A stretch of DNA of 64,000 nucleotides. It comes from Branchiostoma lanceolatum (taxonomy: Eukaryota > Chordata > Leptocardii > Amphioxiformes > Branchiostomatidae). The translations under genes and the position numbers were made by a program. A model generated the notes under the pieces. That model searched no databases. It had not been told where the DNA came from and saw only the letters and a list, made by a program, of their open reading frames with translations. The stretch lies in NCBI RefSeq assembly GCF_035083965.1, contig NC_089730.1:18414242-18478241 (forward strand), read 5' to 3'. Shown here in pieces: positions 51,601 through 60,987 of this stretch (within the stretch, counting starts at the first letter, position 1; each line of letters begins with the position of its first letter).

Positions 51601-54600
51601 CAAGTACAAATGACAGGTACGACAAACCCAACGGTGTCTCACACCTCAGAGCTTTTAGTGTCTGATACTGCCTGCTTTTAATTAGCTCTTACTTAGCCTG
51701 CTGTCTAAGAAACAATGCTAAGTATGCTCAGGGCTTTAACTAACACTAGTCCTGTAAGTACAAACAGCAGGTAAGACAAACCTTCTAATGTGTATCTTTA
51801 GGATTAATGCTGAAATAGATATTATATTATAATATTATATTATATATTATCGTCCAAGATGATTTTCATATAAAGAATTAGACTTTTGGAAAATGTTGCA
51901 TTGTGTAGTTCTAAGATTTGATGCTTAGATTAATTTGTATTTTTTCATATCAGCTAAATCATTATCTTAAAGTTTGAAACTATTTTGTTTTTCATAAAAT
52001 TATACATTTTTCCTTTGAAGTTTCTCTGCTTACATCCAGTGGTAATTTGTACATTTTGTATGCTGACTATGCTTTGTGTGCTTCTCAGATTAGCATCATC
52101 TGCAAGGCTAGCATACATTGATTTTTTTTTTCAATCTTGATTATTTTTCCTTCTCTTTGATTTCATACTTATTCCTCCTCTACCTGACACCAACAGCCAC
52201 ACGGAGCTCACAGGAAGGTTTGTTGTAGGAGGAACCGGGGATTGTGTCGTGGATTATCTGGTCATCTTGTCTCTGTTCTTGTTCATTCAAACCAGAATAA
52301 AAAAATCATCTTCAAGTACAAATGTGCAAGTACAAATGTAGATAAAAAATGTCTGACTTGCTTGAATTGGCTAGTTTTTGGCCTTTTTTTAAGTGGTGCA
52401 TTTTTCATTACTCACATTTAAATGTACAATGCCAAGCCAAAAGCATAGTTACATGTTGTACATTGTACTTCTACATTGTATGCTTGGAGATTTTTTCTGT
52501 TTTGGATGGCCAAGATTTCTGCATCTAGTTGCTGTTGTGAGTCTACAGAAGTCTGTGACTGTTACTAAATGGTACTTTGATCTTACTGCTAAACTTAGCG
52601 ACATGTAACTATTTCACCCTGTCCCTTGCTTTCACTCTCACACCCTTCTTACCAATGCCTGCCTGACCTGAACGATTGTCACACCGGCTAACATGGGTTC
52701 CTGTATAACAAACACAGTCTGCCCTCCCCACTTGTGTCTCTCTCGTTCTCTCGTTCTCAGATGGTGAAAGTACACGGTCCGCACTGTTACGCTCTCCACG
52801 TGGTATGTACGACTTTCACCGCCAGCGTCTACAAGTACGCGACGCACCTCTCTCTGACTTCTCCCCCCTCTCGACCTCCCCGCTTGCCTTTGTAAACACG
52901 TGTTTGTGTAGTGAGGACACTAACCGGTGGTTTTGTTTTTTTAATCTTTGTTTAGGAGGAAAGGATCAGAAAAAGGCCTTAAACAAGCCATGGCTTGATT
53001 GGTAGCCTTGATTTGCAAATATTTTGTAATAATAATACACTGAAACACTTGTGTACGACATTGGAACCGATCGAGCAAAGGACATGCAGACAAAAACGTT
53101 TTTTTTACTTTGATATTGAAAAAGTGAAGAAAGGAATCCACAATGTGTACAAACAAATTTCTTGATGCAAATATATCAAAATCCTAGACTGTACAGAACT
53201 GTAAAGCAGATTTTGGATGCAAAGAATAGTACATGTACCTAGTATCATACTGAAATCTAGCATTCTTTAAAAATTTAAGTAGTATGGAATAAGATCTTGA
53301 ATCAATGGTTTTAATATCAAGTTTTAATTGCTGAAGCTAAAAGGAAAGGACGTCAGAAAGATTGTGATGTGAAGTGAAAGTTTATGGCCCTTCCCTGATC
53401 CATTCCTGATTTTTCTACCAATGCCTGCTGCACCATTGCACCAGTAACCTTTCTGTAACAGCTCACTCACATCTAGCAGTCACTCTGTAGTGTCACAGCG
53501 CCTCCTGGCAGCCTGTAGCATGAGTGCAGTTTGCAGAGCTGGCACGCCCCTCTTGTAGAGCATGCATAAACATACTGTGCATCTTGTGAAGCATGTTTTA
53601 CTGTGTAGTATGTAGCGTAGTGTAGTATGGGAAACAATTGGAAGCTAAAGGTTAAAGTGGTATGGTCACACCAATTTAAGTTGTTGATTCTCAAATTTAT
53701 AAAAACAAAAATCAACATGAAAACAGAGTCTAACTCTAAGTGGAAATACTGTATCAAGGTGCACAGTTTCAGGAAATAAGGACAATCAGAGGGAAATTTG
53801 AATCCTAATTTTTACCTTAGAAAACTGAGAACCATTGAAATGAATTGGTTTGGCCTATAAGTATATTGTGTAGAATGTAGGCATGCATGAAAACAATGTG
53901 CCAGCAACATGCATGAAACAAAGGTAGCAAAAAACATTGTGGACTGCATGGCTTTTACATGATATTTGATAAAATATATTACATCGTAGAAAGATTTTCT
54001 GTCTAGGCTCTTTCTATGGGTTATAATGTGATGTCTATTCAAAATATTTAAGTTAGTTTAAAATACTAATATGAATATATAACAACAATGCAGATCAGAG
54101 TTTTTAATGTCTGTTTTGTTGCGACCCTGGTTCCAGATGAATGCGTCCCAGCGCGAGGCGGAATCGGCGCACGTGAGACTGGAGAGAACCGAGCTGGAGA
54201 GGACACGTCTGCAGGAGGAGAGCACAGAGGAACTCGAGAGGGTGGGTATTATAATGTACATTTGCAGGCAGGCCCATGTTTTTAAGGCCCTTGCTTAACT
54301 GCAATGTGCATTACATGTTTAGCTTGTCTGTTTTGTACAAAACGGCAGAGTTTATATAATATTTGAAAGAAGACCTACACCATTAACTTGCTTCCAATTA
54401 TTGGTCATACATTGTATCCTGCCAATGTTGCACTTCATCCCGGTACACACATGTCATGTGACTGTTTCTTTTTACAATGATTATTTTGTTATTAGATTAC
54501 AGTTTAAGTGTTCATCCTGGTGTTACCTCAATTTTCCTTTGTAAGCCCGTCGTAATGTCTTTAAGTTAGCTACTCAAAAACTTTTTGATAATAGATAAAA

Positions 54601-56127
54601 GTATTCCTAACTTGAGTATTTGTACCCTAAGGTGCGCACCCGTCTGCAGCAGAGACTGGCGGAGCTGGAGCCTCTGCCTGAGCTGCTGAGGGAGTCGGAG
54701 ATTAAGATACAGGACATGACAGACAGGATCAACGCCTACGAGAAACGAGCCCTCGACCACACCAAGCTGATCACTGAACTTACCGTTAAGGTTGGTTTGA
54801 GGCGTGCGTCTCATATATCAGTGCTATTCTAGCTCTGCTCAGATCACTCCTTTGATTGCTTTCCTAGGCCTGAAGCTGATTACCGAACTTATCATTAAGG
54901 TCGGTTTGCGACATGTATCTCATATATCAGTCCTATTCTATCTATGTTCACTCCTTTGATCATCAGCTTCCCTAGGCCTGCAGAATACTACATAACAGGT
55001 ACCTGTTAATAGAGAAACAAGTGGCTGATTACTGAACTTAATGTTAAGGTTGGTATGATAAATACTCTTAACAGGTGGTCTCAAACCTAACTCCATTTGC
55101 AACCTTGCTTGCTTACCTACATTGCTCCTATGCCGTACAAATAAGTGAAGTCTTGTCCTCTGTGTTGTTCAGGTGGAGGACCAGTCAAGCCAGCTGGAGA
55201 GCCACAGGAGCAAGTCCCACTCTGCCGAGGACGAGATTCGAGCCCTGCAAACTAAAGTGGATGCTCTACAGAGGTTTGTGTCTTCTACTATTGCTAACTT
55301 ACTTTATTTATTTATTTTGATTTACCACATTTTGTGGAAGGATTGACATAACAGGTGAACTATCACCTTTTCAAGATGTCATCCCAGACCGGACTGTAAG
55401 ATTTGGACCATCGCACACCGGGGCATGCCCCTACTCTTTTTCGAAAGGTGTGGTGGGTTCGTTAACGTGCGCGGGGTGTTGCTCTCCCCAAACACGGGAC
55501 CTCCATTTAATGTCCTATCCGAGGGACGTCCCTAACCCTAGAAGAGCTAGGTACTCATTTACACCTGAGTGAAGTGAGGAAAGTCGTGTTAAGTGCCTTT
55601 CCCAAGGGCACAACGTCGGGGCGCAAGTTCGGACATGTCTCTGGGCACACCTGGGATTAGATCCCGGGACCCATTGTTTGACAGCCGCGTGCTCTACAGT
55701 TGCGCCACACGACGCAACCCAATCAGGGTAGTTACACATTCATCCTCATTTGTAGAAAGTAATCTTTGCTTTGTTGTGACTAAAGAAAGAACCCATCTTT
55801 ATATATACCATTCTGTATTATTCTTAGCGAAGGCTTGTGCCTGCAACTTAGGTGTACCTGAACCAGTAATATACTAGTAACCAGCTGCTGCTGCATCGTG
55901 TGCCTGTAAAGCTGGTGTGTTACGCCAAATAGCAGTTATACTGGCTGATATACAAACACAGATACAGAAGCAGACCTCTGGTCCTATCCCTGATTAATGA
56001 AGACCTGATTGCTCAGCCCAGATAGTCATTCTGTAAGAAAGTCAAAACAGCTATATAGCTATATCGTTGGGGATTAGACAAAATAAGGGAATGAGGTAAA
56101 ATTTCTCATGATATTTATGATGCCTCT

Positions 56128-56163
<36 letters not shown>

Positions 56164-58235
56164 AAAACTTTATTGTCATTCTGTACAAAAATACATGATA
56201 ATAGCAGTAACTGTCAACAATGTTGATATATACATACAATCATATTTTTCTTAAAGAACATTCGGATTTGAATAGTGTAATTATGTCCGTTCGATTTGTT
56301 CCATACTTAAATTTGCAAATTGTGTTTTTTCCCAGCAATATAAGTTTGTTTATGTACTGAAAATGTTTTAGATTGGAAAGTTGGTACCCTAAGATTACAT
56401 CATGTGTTGTTAAAGACAGTGTATAACCATATTCAAAAAGAAAAAAGTTTTCAATTTCTGACCATAAAGGTTTTACATTTATACATTCAAAAAAGAAATG
56501 TTCTATATAATCAACGGTATCACAAACAGCACACTTATTGTTTGCTGCTATTCCATATTTAAATAAACTGACCCTTGTGGGATAAATATTGTGTAAAATT
56601 TTCCATTGTAAAGATCGCAATTTTGTTTTTTTTGTTATTCGAAAAGGGGCTTCCCATATGGCTTTCCATGGGTTAGCTTGGAAGTCAAAATGTGGAAATC
56701 TTTTCTCCCAAGCACTTTGAGAAACGGGTTTGGTTTCCTTTTGTATTTATGATGCCTCTGTAGGAAACTGGAAGAGTCTGATGCCCAGAACCGAGACCTT
56801 GTGTCGGTGATCGCCAAACGGGAAGACACCATCCACGACACGCAGGCACGGTGCGACGAACTGGCGCGGGAAAACTCCAGCCTGAGCCGACAACTGGAGG
56901 CGGCCATACAGGACATGAGGAGACAGACGGACGAGGCACGGGACAAGGCTTCCAATAAGGTAAGACTTCTCGAAAGTTATTATCAAAAGTATAAGAAGTA
57001 TTCTAGCCAAGGCTACCAACAGGGTAAGACTGCCTGGTTTGTTCCTTTTTCTTAATCTTATTTGTATTATATAAATTATGCAAATACATTATATTTCTAA
57101 GTTGATAGATAGGAAGTGTACTTATTGGATTAGATCAAATGTTGACCTATGTTACCTTTAATAGCAGACATGTCTAGTAGAATTCGGGATTGTCATGTGT
57201 AACACGTTAAGAATGCTCATTCAGTCATTAGTTTTTTTCTTTAAATTTGCAAATGATTTTAAGATGACTGATCCTAAAGGTAAACTGTACACTTTGTTGC
57301 TCGGAAACTGAGAGCACTAGATTTAGACATCGGCAATCAGCTGACATCCTCTCTTGTCCCTGTCGCTAGCAAATGATTGTAAGATGAACCATTTTAAAGG
57401 TAAGCTATGCACAGAGTTGCTGGCTCGGAAACTGAGACTTTGTGAGAGCACTACACAAGTCATGTAGATTTAGTCAACGGCAATCATCTGACATTTCTCT
57501 CGTCCCTGTCTCCAGGAGCGGTCTGCGCAGAACCGGATCCTGGACCTGGAGGCCCAGCTGAGCCGTGTGCGGTCTGAGATGACGTCAATCAAAAGAACAC
57601 GGGAAGAGGTAAGAATGTACATGTCTGACGTTTAAAGGTCTCTCATATTGTGTGAAATCAAATCAAATTTTAGAACTTCAGTCACAAATTTTTCAGTCAT
57701 ACAAGTTGAACATTTTAGTTCAAATGAAACGCATTTTATTTATTTCAATAAGCTCTTTCCAGTGGACCGAAACTGTAACAGTACTTCAAATTTGTGTCCA
57801 ATACCCCTTAAGCCACACCAAAAAAAAATAATGCTTAACTGGGAGATCAATGTGAAGACAAAAGTCTGTGAGTAAGAACATTAAGTTCCAAAGAGATTTC
57901 TGGGAGTGAATACGGGCTTATTCACGTTTTCCTTCCTGCTCTCTGTTTTGACAATGTCCTCTTGTTAGATACTCACCCTAAAATGTCTGAGAACCACAGA
58001 AGGAAATAACTAAAGGTGGTGTTACCTAACCTAAATACTCTGTACTCTCCCCCCTCAGCACGAGCGTAAGCACCACAGTAAGCTGCAGGACCTGACGGAC
58101 CGGCTGGAGCAGGCCAACACCACCAACCGCAGCATGCAGAACTACGTCTCCTTCCTCAAGTCGTCTTACGCCAACGTCTTCGGGGACTCCGTTCTCACAA
58201 GCTCCCCTTACAGATCCCCCACGGCCATCTCTTGA
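33615..58235 (+). CDS. ODF2: Outer dense fibre protein 2 / cenexin (ODF2), 20 constitutive coding exons
   Basis: ODF2/cenexin is a coiled-coil scaffold of mother-centriole appendages and sperm-tail dense fibres. Exons: 33615-33731, 35241-35435, 43834-43992, 44801-44988, 46014-46143, 46614-46745, 48060-48134, 48690-48761, 49349-49465, 49673-49744, 50056-50169, 50577-50686, 50963-51098, 51285-51395, 54137-54241, 54632-54790, 55173-55273, 56764-56959, 57516-57608, 58059-58235. All phases match; 2559 nt give 852 aa (human about 830). Landmarks: HVHVDEETPVHVHVKK at the N-terminus, PWVPAPGKS, YEKRIDSLM, EAEMDG-like QAEMDGSAA, FESTNRTLRTLL, VIAKREDTIH, and C-terminal TNRSMQNYVSFLKSSYANVF. Almost the whole protein after residue about 140 is heptad-like coiled coil. 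The ATG follows an acceptor CAG directly, so the 5' UTR is spliced. AATAAA at 59904-59909 is a candidate 3' end. Confidence 0.96.
33750..35230 (+). other. ODF2 coding intron 1 with fold-back element
   Basis: No further exon was seen. It contains the inverted repeat at 34663-34786. Confidence 0.5.
34663..34786. mobile_element. Fold-back element with AGCCTG...CAGGCT ends
   Basis: Left arm AGCCTGGGTGCCATC.. (34663-34708) pairs imperfectly with the right arm (34723-34786), which ends GGATGGCACCCACTGCAGGCT. The termini match those of two other elements, at 43597 and 60379. Confidence 0.8.
35690..36390. repeat. Degenerate tandem duplication, about 336-bp period
   Basis: AGTGATTCAAGGCAC occurs near 36030 and 36366. 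Upstream AGTGCCCAT, TGTCTAGACGT and ACAGCG.A.AAG blocks recur in the same order. Confidence 0.65.
37118..37562. mobile_element. Non-autonomous element with GGGTGCACC repeats and GGGCTCGAAA termini
   Basis: It begins AAGGGCTCGAAATTCAG and ends CAGTATTTCGAGCCCTGA, an inverted pair. Inside both ends are clustered GGTGCACCAGTGCACCCA-type palindromes. No coding sequence. Confidence 0.7.
38529..38840 (+). mobile_element. SINE-like element with tRNA-like A box
   Basis: GGGGTGTCCCTGTGGTGTAG followed by TGGTCTGTGCC resembles a tRNA-derived head with an A-box-like TGGTGTAGTGG. The B box is degenerate. The tail ends TTTTAACTTAACTTA. Confidence 0.4.
40339..40907. mobile_element. Non-autonomous element with CAGGGCTCAAAATA termini
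   Basis: It starts CAGGGCTCAAAATAAC and ends CAGTATTTTGAGCCCTGA, giving terminal inverted repeats. A solitary right-end-like sequence also lies at 48549-48567. Related ends to the 37.1-kb element suggest one superfamily. Confidence 0.65.
41272..41525. repeat. Degenerate tandem repeat, about 55-75 bp units
   Basis: The motifs AGATGTGAATCGCTCAG, AGGAATGTTCCTA and TGAGAATTAAACTGCGTA recur four to five times with indels. Confidence 0.8.
42078..42191 (+). CDS. ODF2: Optional basic cassette exon of ODF2 (114 nt)
   Basis: CCTCCAG|TACCCCTGG... to ...CTGGAG|GTGAGACA encodes 38 residues (YPWLTPRTRRKF, KKKARESLDDLW, MKRKGYGLE) with no stop. It lies in the 8.4-kb intron whose flanking exons are both phase 0, and it is itself phase 0/0, so inclusion keeps frame and gives 890 aa. 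It is strongly basic with several Trp and GC-rich codon use, unlike the surrounding intron. I know of no human ODF2 counterpart. Inclusion in transcripts is inferred. Confidence 0.7.
43068..43274. mobile_element. MITE, family with CAGGGCTGTCTCCAG termini (copy 1)
   Basis: Perfect 15-bp terminal inverted repeats CAGGGCTGTCTCCAG and CTGGAGACAGCCCTG enclose 177 bp of non-coding sequence. Confidence 0.9.
43597..43718. mobile_element. Fold-back element with TAGCCTG...CAGGCTA ends
   Basis: The left arm TAGCCTGAGTGTCATC.. (43597-43634) pairs with the right arm (43671-43718), which ends CACTCAGGCTA. The right arm has a short extra TGACACAGTG segment. Confidence 0.85.
44582..44772. mobile_element. 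MITE with 30-bp TIRs (GGCCACACCAATTTAATT), next to ODF2 exon
   Basis: The terminal repeats at 44582-44611 and 44743-44772 are near-perfect reverse complements. A/T homopolymer tracts inside also pair. The element ends 28 bp before the exon starting at 44801. Diverged single ends (GGCCACACCAATTT, GTCACACCAATTTAA) occur at about 53669 and 60033. Confidence 0.88.
45405..45447 (+). pseudogene. Truncated duplicate of the ODF2 exon at 46014
   Basis: CCCAACAG|TTTGGAGAAGTCGCGG, continuing to GACCTGCTGA, encodes SLEKSRMSAEKDLL. The true exon encodes SSEKSRMSAEKDLL in the same frame and with its own acceptor. Several substitutions separate them, so the duplication is not recent. The copy is cut off by the LINE that follows. 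Confidence 0.85.
45448..45955 (-). mobile_element. LINE fragment (endonuclease-to-RT linker)
   Basis: On the minus strand the reading includes SDHDMVFVDVN (endonuclease C-terminal motif), then after a frame break KWDDFKDKMK, MPWFNRNPRRHCRKKQRLYN and ITDKHKTFWSYI. This is the standard linker before the reverse transcriptase. The copy is truncated and frameshifted. Confidence 0.85.
46191..46356. mobile_element. Inverted-repeat MITE, copy 1 (AAACCGGGTAGCTTGAC type)
   Basis: It starts AAACCGGGTAGCTTG and ends GTTAAGCTATCCGGTTTTAC. A central hairpin is built from CAGCACCAAGGACAGG and CCTGTCCTCAGTGCTG. The same layout occurs at 49019-49245. Confidence 0.85.
46807..47001. mobile_element. MITE with TACAGTCAAACC termini (copy 1)
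   Basis: It begins TACAGTCAAACCCGGTCGGGC and ends CAGGTTTGACTGTGTA, with AACCACC motifs inside. The termini look like Tc1/mariner-type short elements; the assignment is tentative. Confidence 0.65.
47462..47704. mobile_element. MITE with TACAGTCAAGCC termini (copy 2)
   Basis: It begins TACAGTCAAGCCTGTGCAAG and ends CTTGCACAGATTTGACTGTA, with a nested TACAGTCAAACTTGT at about 47518. It contains GGACCAACTGG and TTGGTCCC blocks. Confidence 0.65.
49019..49245. mobile_element. Inverted-repeat MITE, copy 2
   Basis: It shares TAAAACCG.GTAGG.TAACC, CAGCACCGAGGACAGGT, CCTGTCCTTGGTGCT and GTTAAGCTACCCGGTTTTAC with copy 1. The left end holds an extra palindrome, TAGATCTTCTAGTAGAAGATCTA. Confidence 0.85.
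51540..51775 (+). repeat. Three echoes of an ODF2 exon-donor junction
   Basis: The real junction at 51395 reads AGTACAAACAACAG|GTACGACAAACC. Copies AGTACAAACAGCAG (51543), AGTACAAATGACAG|GTACGACAAACC (51603) and AGTACAAACAGCAG|GTAAGACAAA (51757) follow in the intron. Confidence 0.9.
52197..52217 (+). other. Possible 21-nt ODF2 microexon
   Basis: CCAACAG|CCACACGGAGCTCACAGGAAG|GTTTGT would add PHGAHRK in phase 0/0 between the exons ending at 51395 and starting at 54137. Weak support. Confidence 0.25.
52761..52802 (+). other. Possible 42-nt ODF2 microexon
   Basis: A long pyrimidine tract (CTCTCGTTCTCTCGTTCTCAG) precedes 42 nt coding MVKVHGPHCYALHV and a GTATGT donor, phase 0/0. The acceptor is strong; use is unproven. 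Confidence 0.4.
54876..55048 (+). repeat. Two echoes of the exon end at 54790
   Basis: The true exon ends CTGATCACTGAACTTACCGTTAAG|GT (LITELTVK). Copies at 54876-54899 (LITELIIK) and 55025-55048 (LITELNVK) keep the frame and the GT donor. The first is also preceded by AG, so it could be spliced as a 24-nt exon. Confidence 0.85.
55330..55735 (-). mobile_element. tRNA-derived SINE-like element
   Basis: On the minus strand, starting near 55715, GCGTCGTGTGGCGCAACTG.. followed by TAGAGCACGCGGC and GGGATCTAATCCC resembles a tRNA head with A and B boxes. The body runs on to about 55330 with CCTTTCCCAAGGGCACAAC (plus orientation). Located in an ODF2 intron. Confidence 0.6.
56130..56743 (-). mobile_element. 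5'-truncated L1-like LINE with 18-bp target-site duplication
   Basis: The frame is open from the truncated 5' end at 56743 to a stop at 56240, with LRSLQWKILHNIYPT, a CAVCDTVDYIEHFFFEC zinc-knuckle-like segment and KPLWSEIE, as in L1 ORF2 C-termini. An AATAAA signal and an A tail (poly-T 56130-56159 on plus) follow. TATTTATGATGCCTCTGT flanks it at 56112-56129 and 56744-56761. The perfect duplication and intact frame mark a young insertion. Confidence 0.93.
56943..57031 (+). repeat. Echo of the exon end at 56959
   Basis: ACAAGGCTTCCAATAAG|GTAAGACT (real donor) is followed at about 57007 by CCAAGGCTACCAACAGG|GTAAGACT. Confidence 0.8.
57240..57515 (+). repeat. Duplicated intron end including the acceptor of the exon at 57516
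   Basis: GCAAATGATT.TAAGATGA occurs at 57249 and 57369, with GGTAAACTG/GGTAAGCT and CTCGGAAACTGAGA following each. The copies end CCCTGTCGCTAG (57369) and CCCTGTCTCCAG (57515). Only the second is the used acceptor. Confidence 0.85.
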
Positions 58236-58259
58236 CGCACACCCTGAGTCTTAGTTCCA

Positions 58260-58590
58260 CACGTCTTATGTCTTAAGAACTACGTCTTCGTCCTTTAAGT
58301 TAAGTCATCTTGCGCCGACGTCTTTGGAGACTCCGTCCTCACAAGCTCTACCTACAGATCCCCCACGGCAATCTCTTGACGCAATGGCTTAAAGTCTTAG
58401 TTCCACACCTCTCATGTCTTAAGAACAGCGTCTCCTTCCACGGCCATCTCTTGATGCACAGCTTAAAGTCTTAGTTCTACAAGTCTTGATTATTGATTAA
58501 AGAACTACACCTTCGTCAAGTCATTTTACGCCAATGTCTTCAGTGACTCAAGGACTAACCTACAAATCTCTTGATGTGTCTTACTCGGTC
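58260..58590 (+). repeat. Echoes of the last ODF2 coding segment in its 3' UTR
   Basis: AAGAACTACGTCTTCGTC, GCCGACGTCTTTGGAGACTC, CTACAGATCCCCCACGGCAA and TCTCTTGACGCA (58270-58383) repeat the C-terminal coding end (QNYVSFLKSS..., SPTAIS, stop). Shorter copies follow at about 58420-58455 and 58500-58575. They lie after the stop codon and are degraded. Confidence 0.88.
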
Positions 58591-60378
58591 TAAGTGTTAT
58601 GTATCCTGGTGCCTGACTCTGACATAGATTGTCTTTGTTTGCTCCTTTAAGCAGTTCTTAGAAGTCAGTCCAAGTCATGACAAAGTGAACTGTTGGTTGT
58701 CCTGATCCCTTATAGAAAAGAGAATTAACGACACTGTCTTATACATGTAGGAAGTAAGCATTGCTCCAGCACAGGACGGGAAGAGCCTTATTTTCTCGAC
58801 CTTTTCCAAAATGTTGAAGATGCAGTTCAGATATTGTGAAGTACCAATCACCTCATAGCAAGTTGGTGGTCTTTGCTGATAAAGGACATTATCGTTTGAA
58901 TATGGCAGTAAAATATTTTTTTTAGAGACCTTGGCCATCGTTCAGCCTGTAAAAGTGAAATATTCTGTGTACCATATCTTTTTTTAATCTTGAATCAGAC
59001 GTACAACTACATGTGAATTTATGTCAACTGCAAGTAGCAAAGGTGCACTTTTTGTGCAAAGAGACAGATTCATCAATTTGTAGCAATATTTGTATCTATT
59101 CATGAACAGTGGCCATTGCAAATGTAACTAGTGTATACCAGGCTTGATATACATGTACAAAACCATGCCTTTTCAATATCTTGGTCATTGATTTTTTGGT
59201 TGATAGGAATTAGTCAGTCAATGTGTCAAAGACATGTTCCTGTAATCTTACAAGTGGCCACAGAAGAAATGCATTGAATTCCTAAGAAACAAAATAGGAC
59301 AGTTTGCCTATTTTTTTCCTTCATAATTTGTGAAAGAAGCATTCAGATTCATAAATCTAGATACAAGACTTGTTTCCACAGTTCACATATAGCATCTTGT
59401 TATAATTGTACATAAAGTCGTTCTTCCAAGTGACAGTTGGACAAAGTGTGCTGGGTGTTCTTGGTGCAGTTTGTTCACCCGCAGACAGGGGGCACTTCTG
59501 CACAGTCCAAAAACGCTGCACAGAGCCAAAAACATTGCACTTAATGCCAAATATTACTTATTATAAACAAGGTGAAGTTAAGATTAGTTTTTCTACGTGT
59601 CTAAGATTCATAGGCAGCTAGTAGTTCAGTATTACAGTAAGTGGAGACCATGTACATTTTTGTAGAACGATGTATTTATTCTTAAGAGTTGTATCAAAGT
59701 CTGTGCAAACATAGTTACATTCATGTACGTGTATAATTCTTTAGTCCAGATAGACATGTTTATCAGTTTACATGACATTGTACTGTTTCTCCTTTGGTCT
59801 TTGTATTCCATGTCATACAAAGGATTTGGACATAGTTTTGAGCAAGTTTCCTGCATGTCCTTTGCTGGATCTGTTCCCATGTTGTATACAACAGTGCATT
59901 ATAAATAAATATGTTGTCACATTATAATAATGCGAGCTTATTTTTTTGTTTCTGCTATCCATGGTGTAATTTCCTGTGTTAGTAAGTCTTATACATTGTG
60001 AAGAAAAATGCAACTTAAATCATGACCATCGTTAGGCCACACCAATTTCATCAGTTGATTCTCGGATTTGAAAAAAAAAGTATTAGACTACTGGTGAACT
60101 ACTAGAAGAGCAACATGAATACAGAGTCTGAGAGAAAGGTCTGTATCTTGGTTCACCTGAATAAAGTCAGGTTCAAGCTTTCCTCCCAGCTCTCTGTTTT
60201 CATTTTGTCTCTTGCAGAAGTTCTTAGTGTTGTCTGAGAAACATTAACGGCGGGGCCTTAGAGTTAGAAGATGGTCACTGTTAGCATAAAAAGTCATATC
60301 ACATTTTTGACAAGCATCTGACCATGAGGATAAGTTGGGATAAAGTCACTGGTTTTGCTATAAAGTCCCCTCTTTTCG

Positions 60379-60465
60379 ATAGCCTGAAATCCAAACCTAT
60401 TACAGCTTCTGAGTCTCATCTCCGCTGGGAGACTCTGGAGCTATAATAGGTTTGGATTGCAGGCC
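60379..60465. mobile_element. Short fold-back element with AGCCTG...CAGGC ends
   Basis: Left AGCCTGAAATCCAAACCTAT (60380 onward) pairs with right ATAGGTTTGGATTGCAGGC. The loop contains GAGTCTC/GAGACTC. Confidence 0.82.
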
Positions 60466-60987
60466 AACTTTTCGATGGGCAATTTGCTTGACTTTCATCT
60501 CATAAATAGATGTAGCACCAGTGAGAAAAAATGGGCATGGCTTTGGTTGCAATTATTTACTACATGTAATTCTGAATCAAACTTCTTGCTTGACACTCTT
60601 TACTTTTGCATCTTTTAACATCTCAATATCATAATTTAGATTATCATTCAATTTCATAAAAGATATACAAATGTGGCCACTTTCTAAACACTTCCACTCC
60701 ATTCCTATACATCAGAAAACTTTGCTACTCCCAACTTTACAACTTACAGTTTATACACCATTCTATATCAAAAGTAGTGCTAAATATAATCTTGTCTAAG
60801 ATTTTCCAGACCTGTAAAATATAAACATCTTCCATAGCCATGATAATATATATTTATGCATGAGGTTATATAAAATATACATTTACTGCCTGCAACTTTA
60901 CTCTTTACATCAGCCTTGCATATTCGTTTCTCAAATATGTTCCACTAAAGTCTTGTAACAATTTCATTACAAAATTCAACTTTTAAG

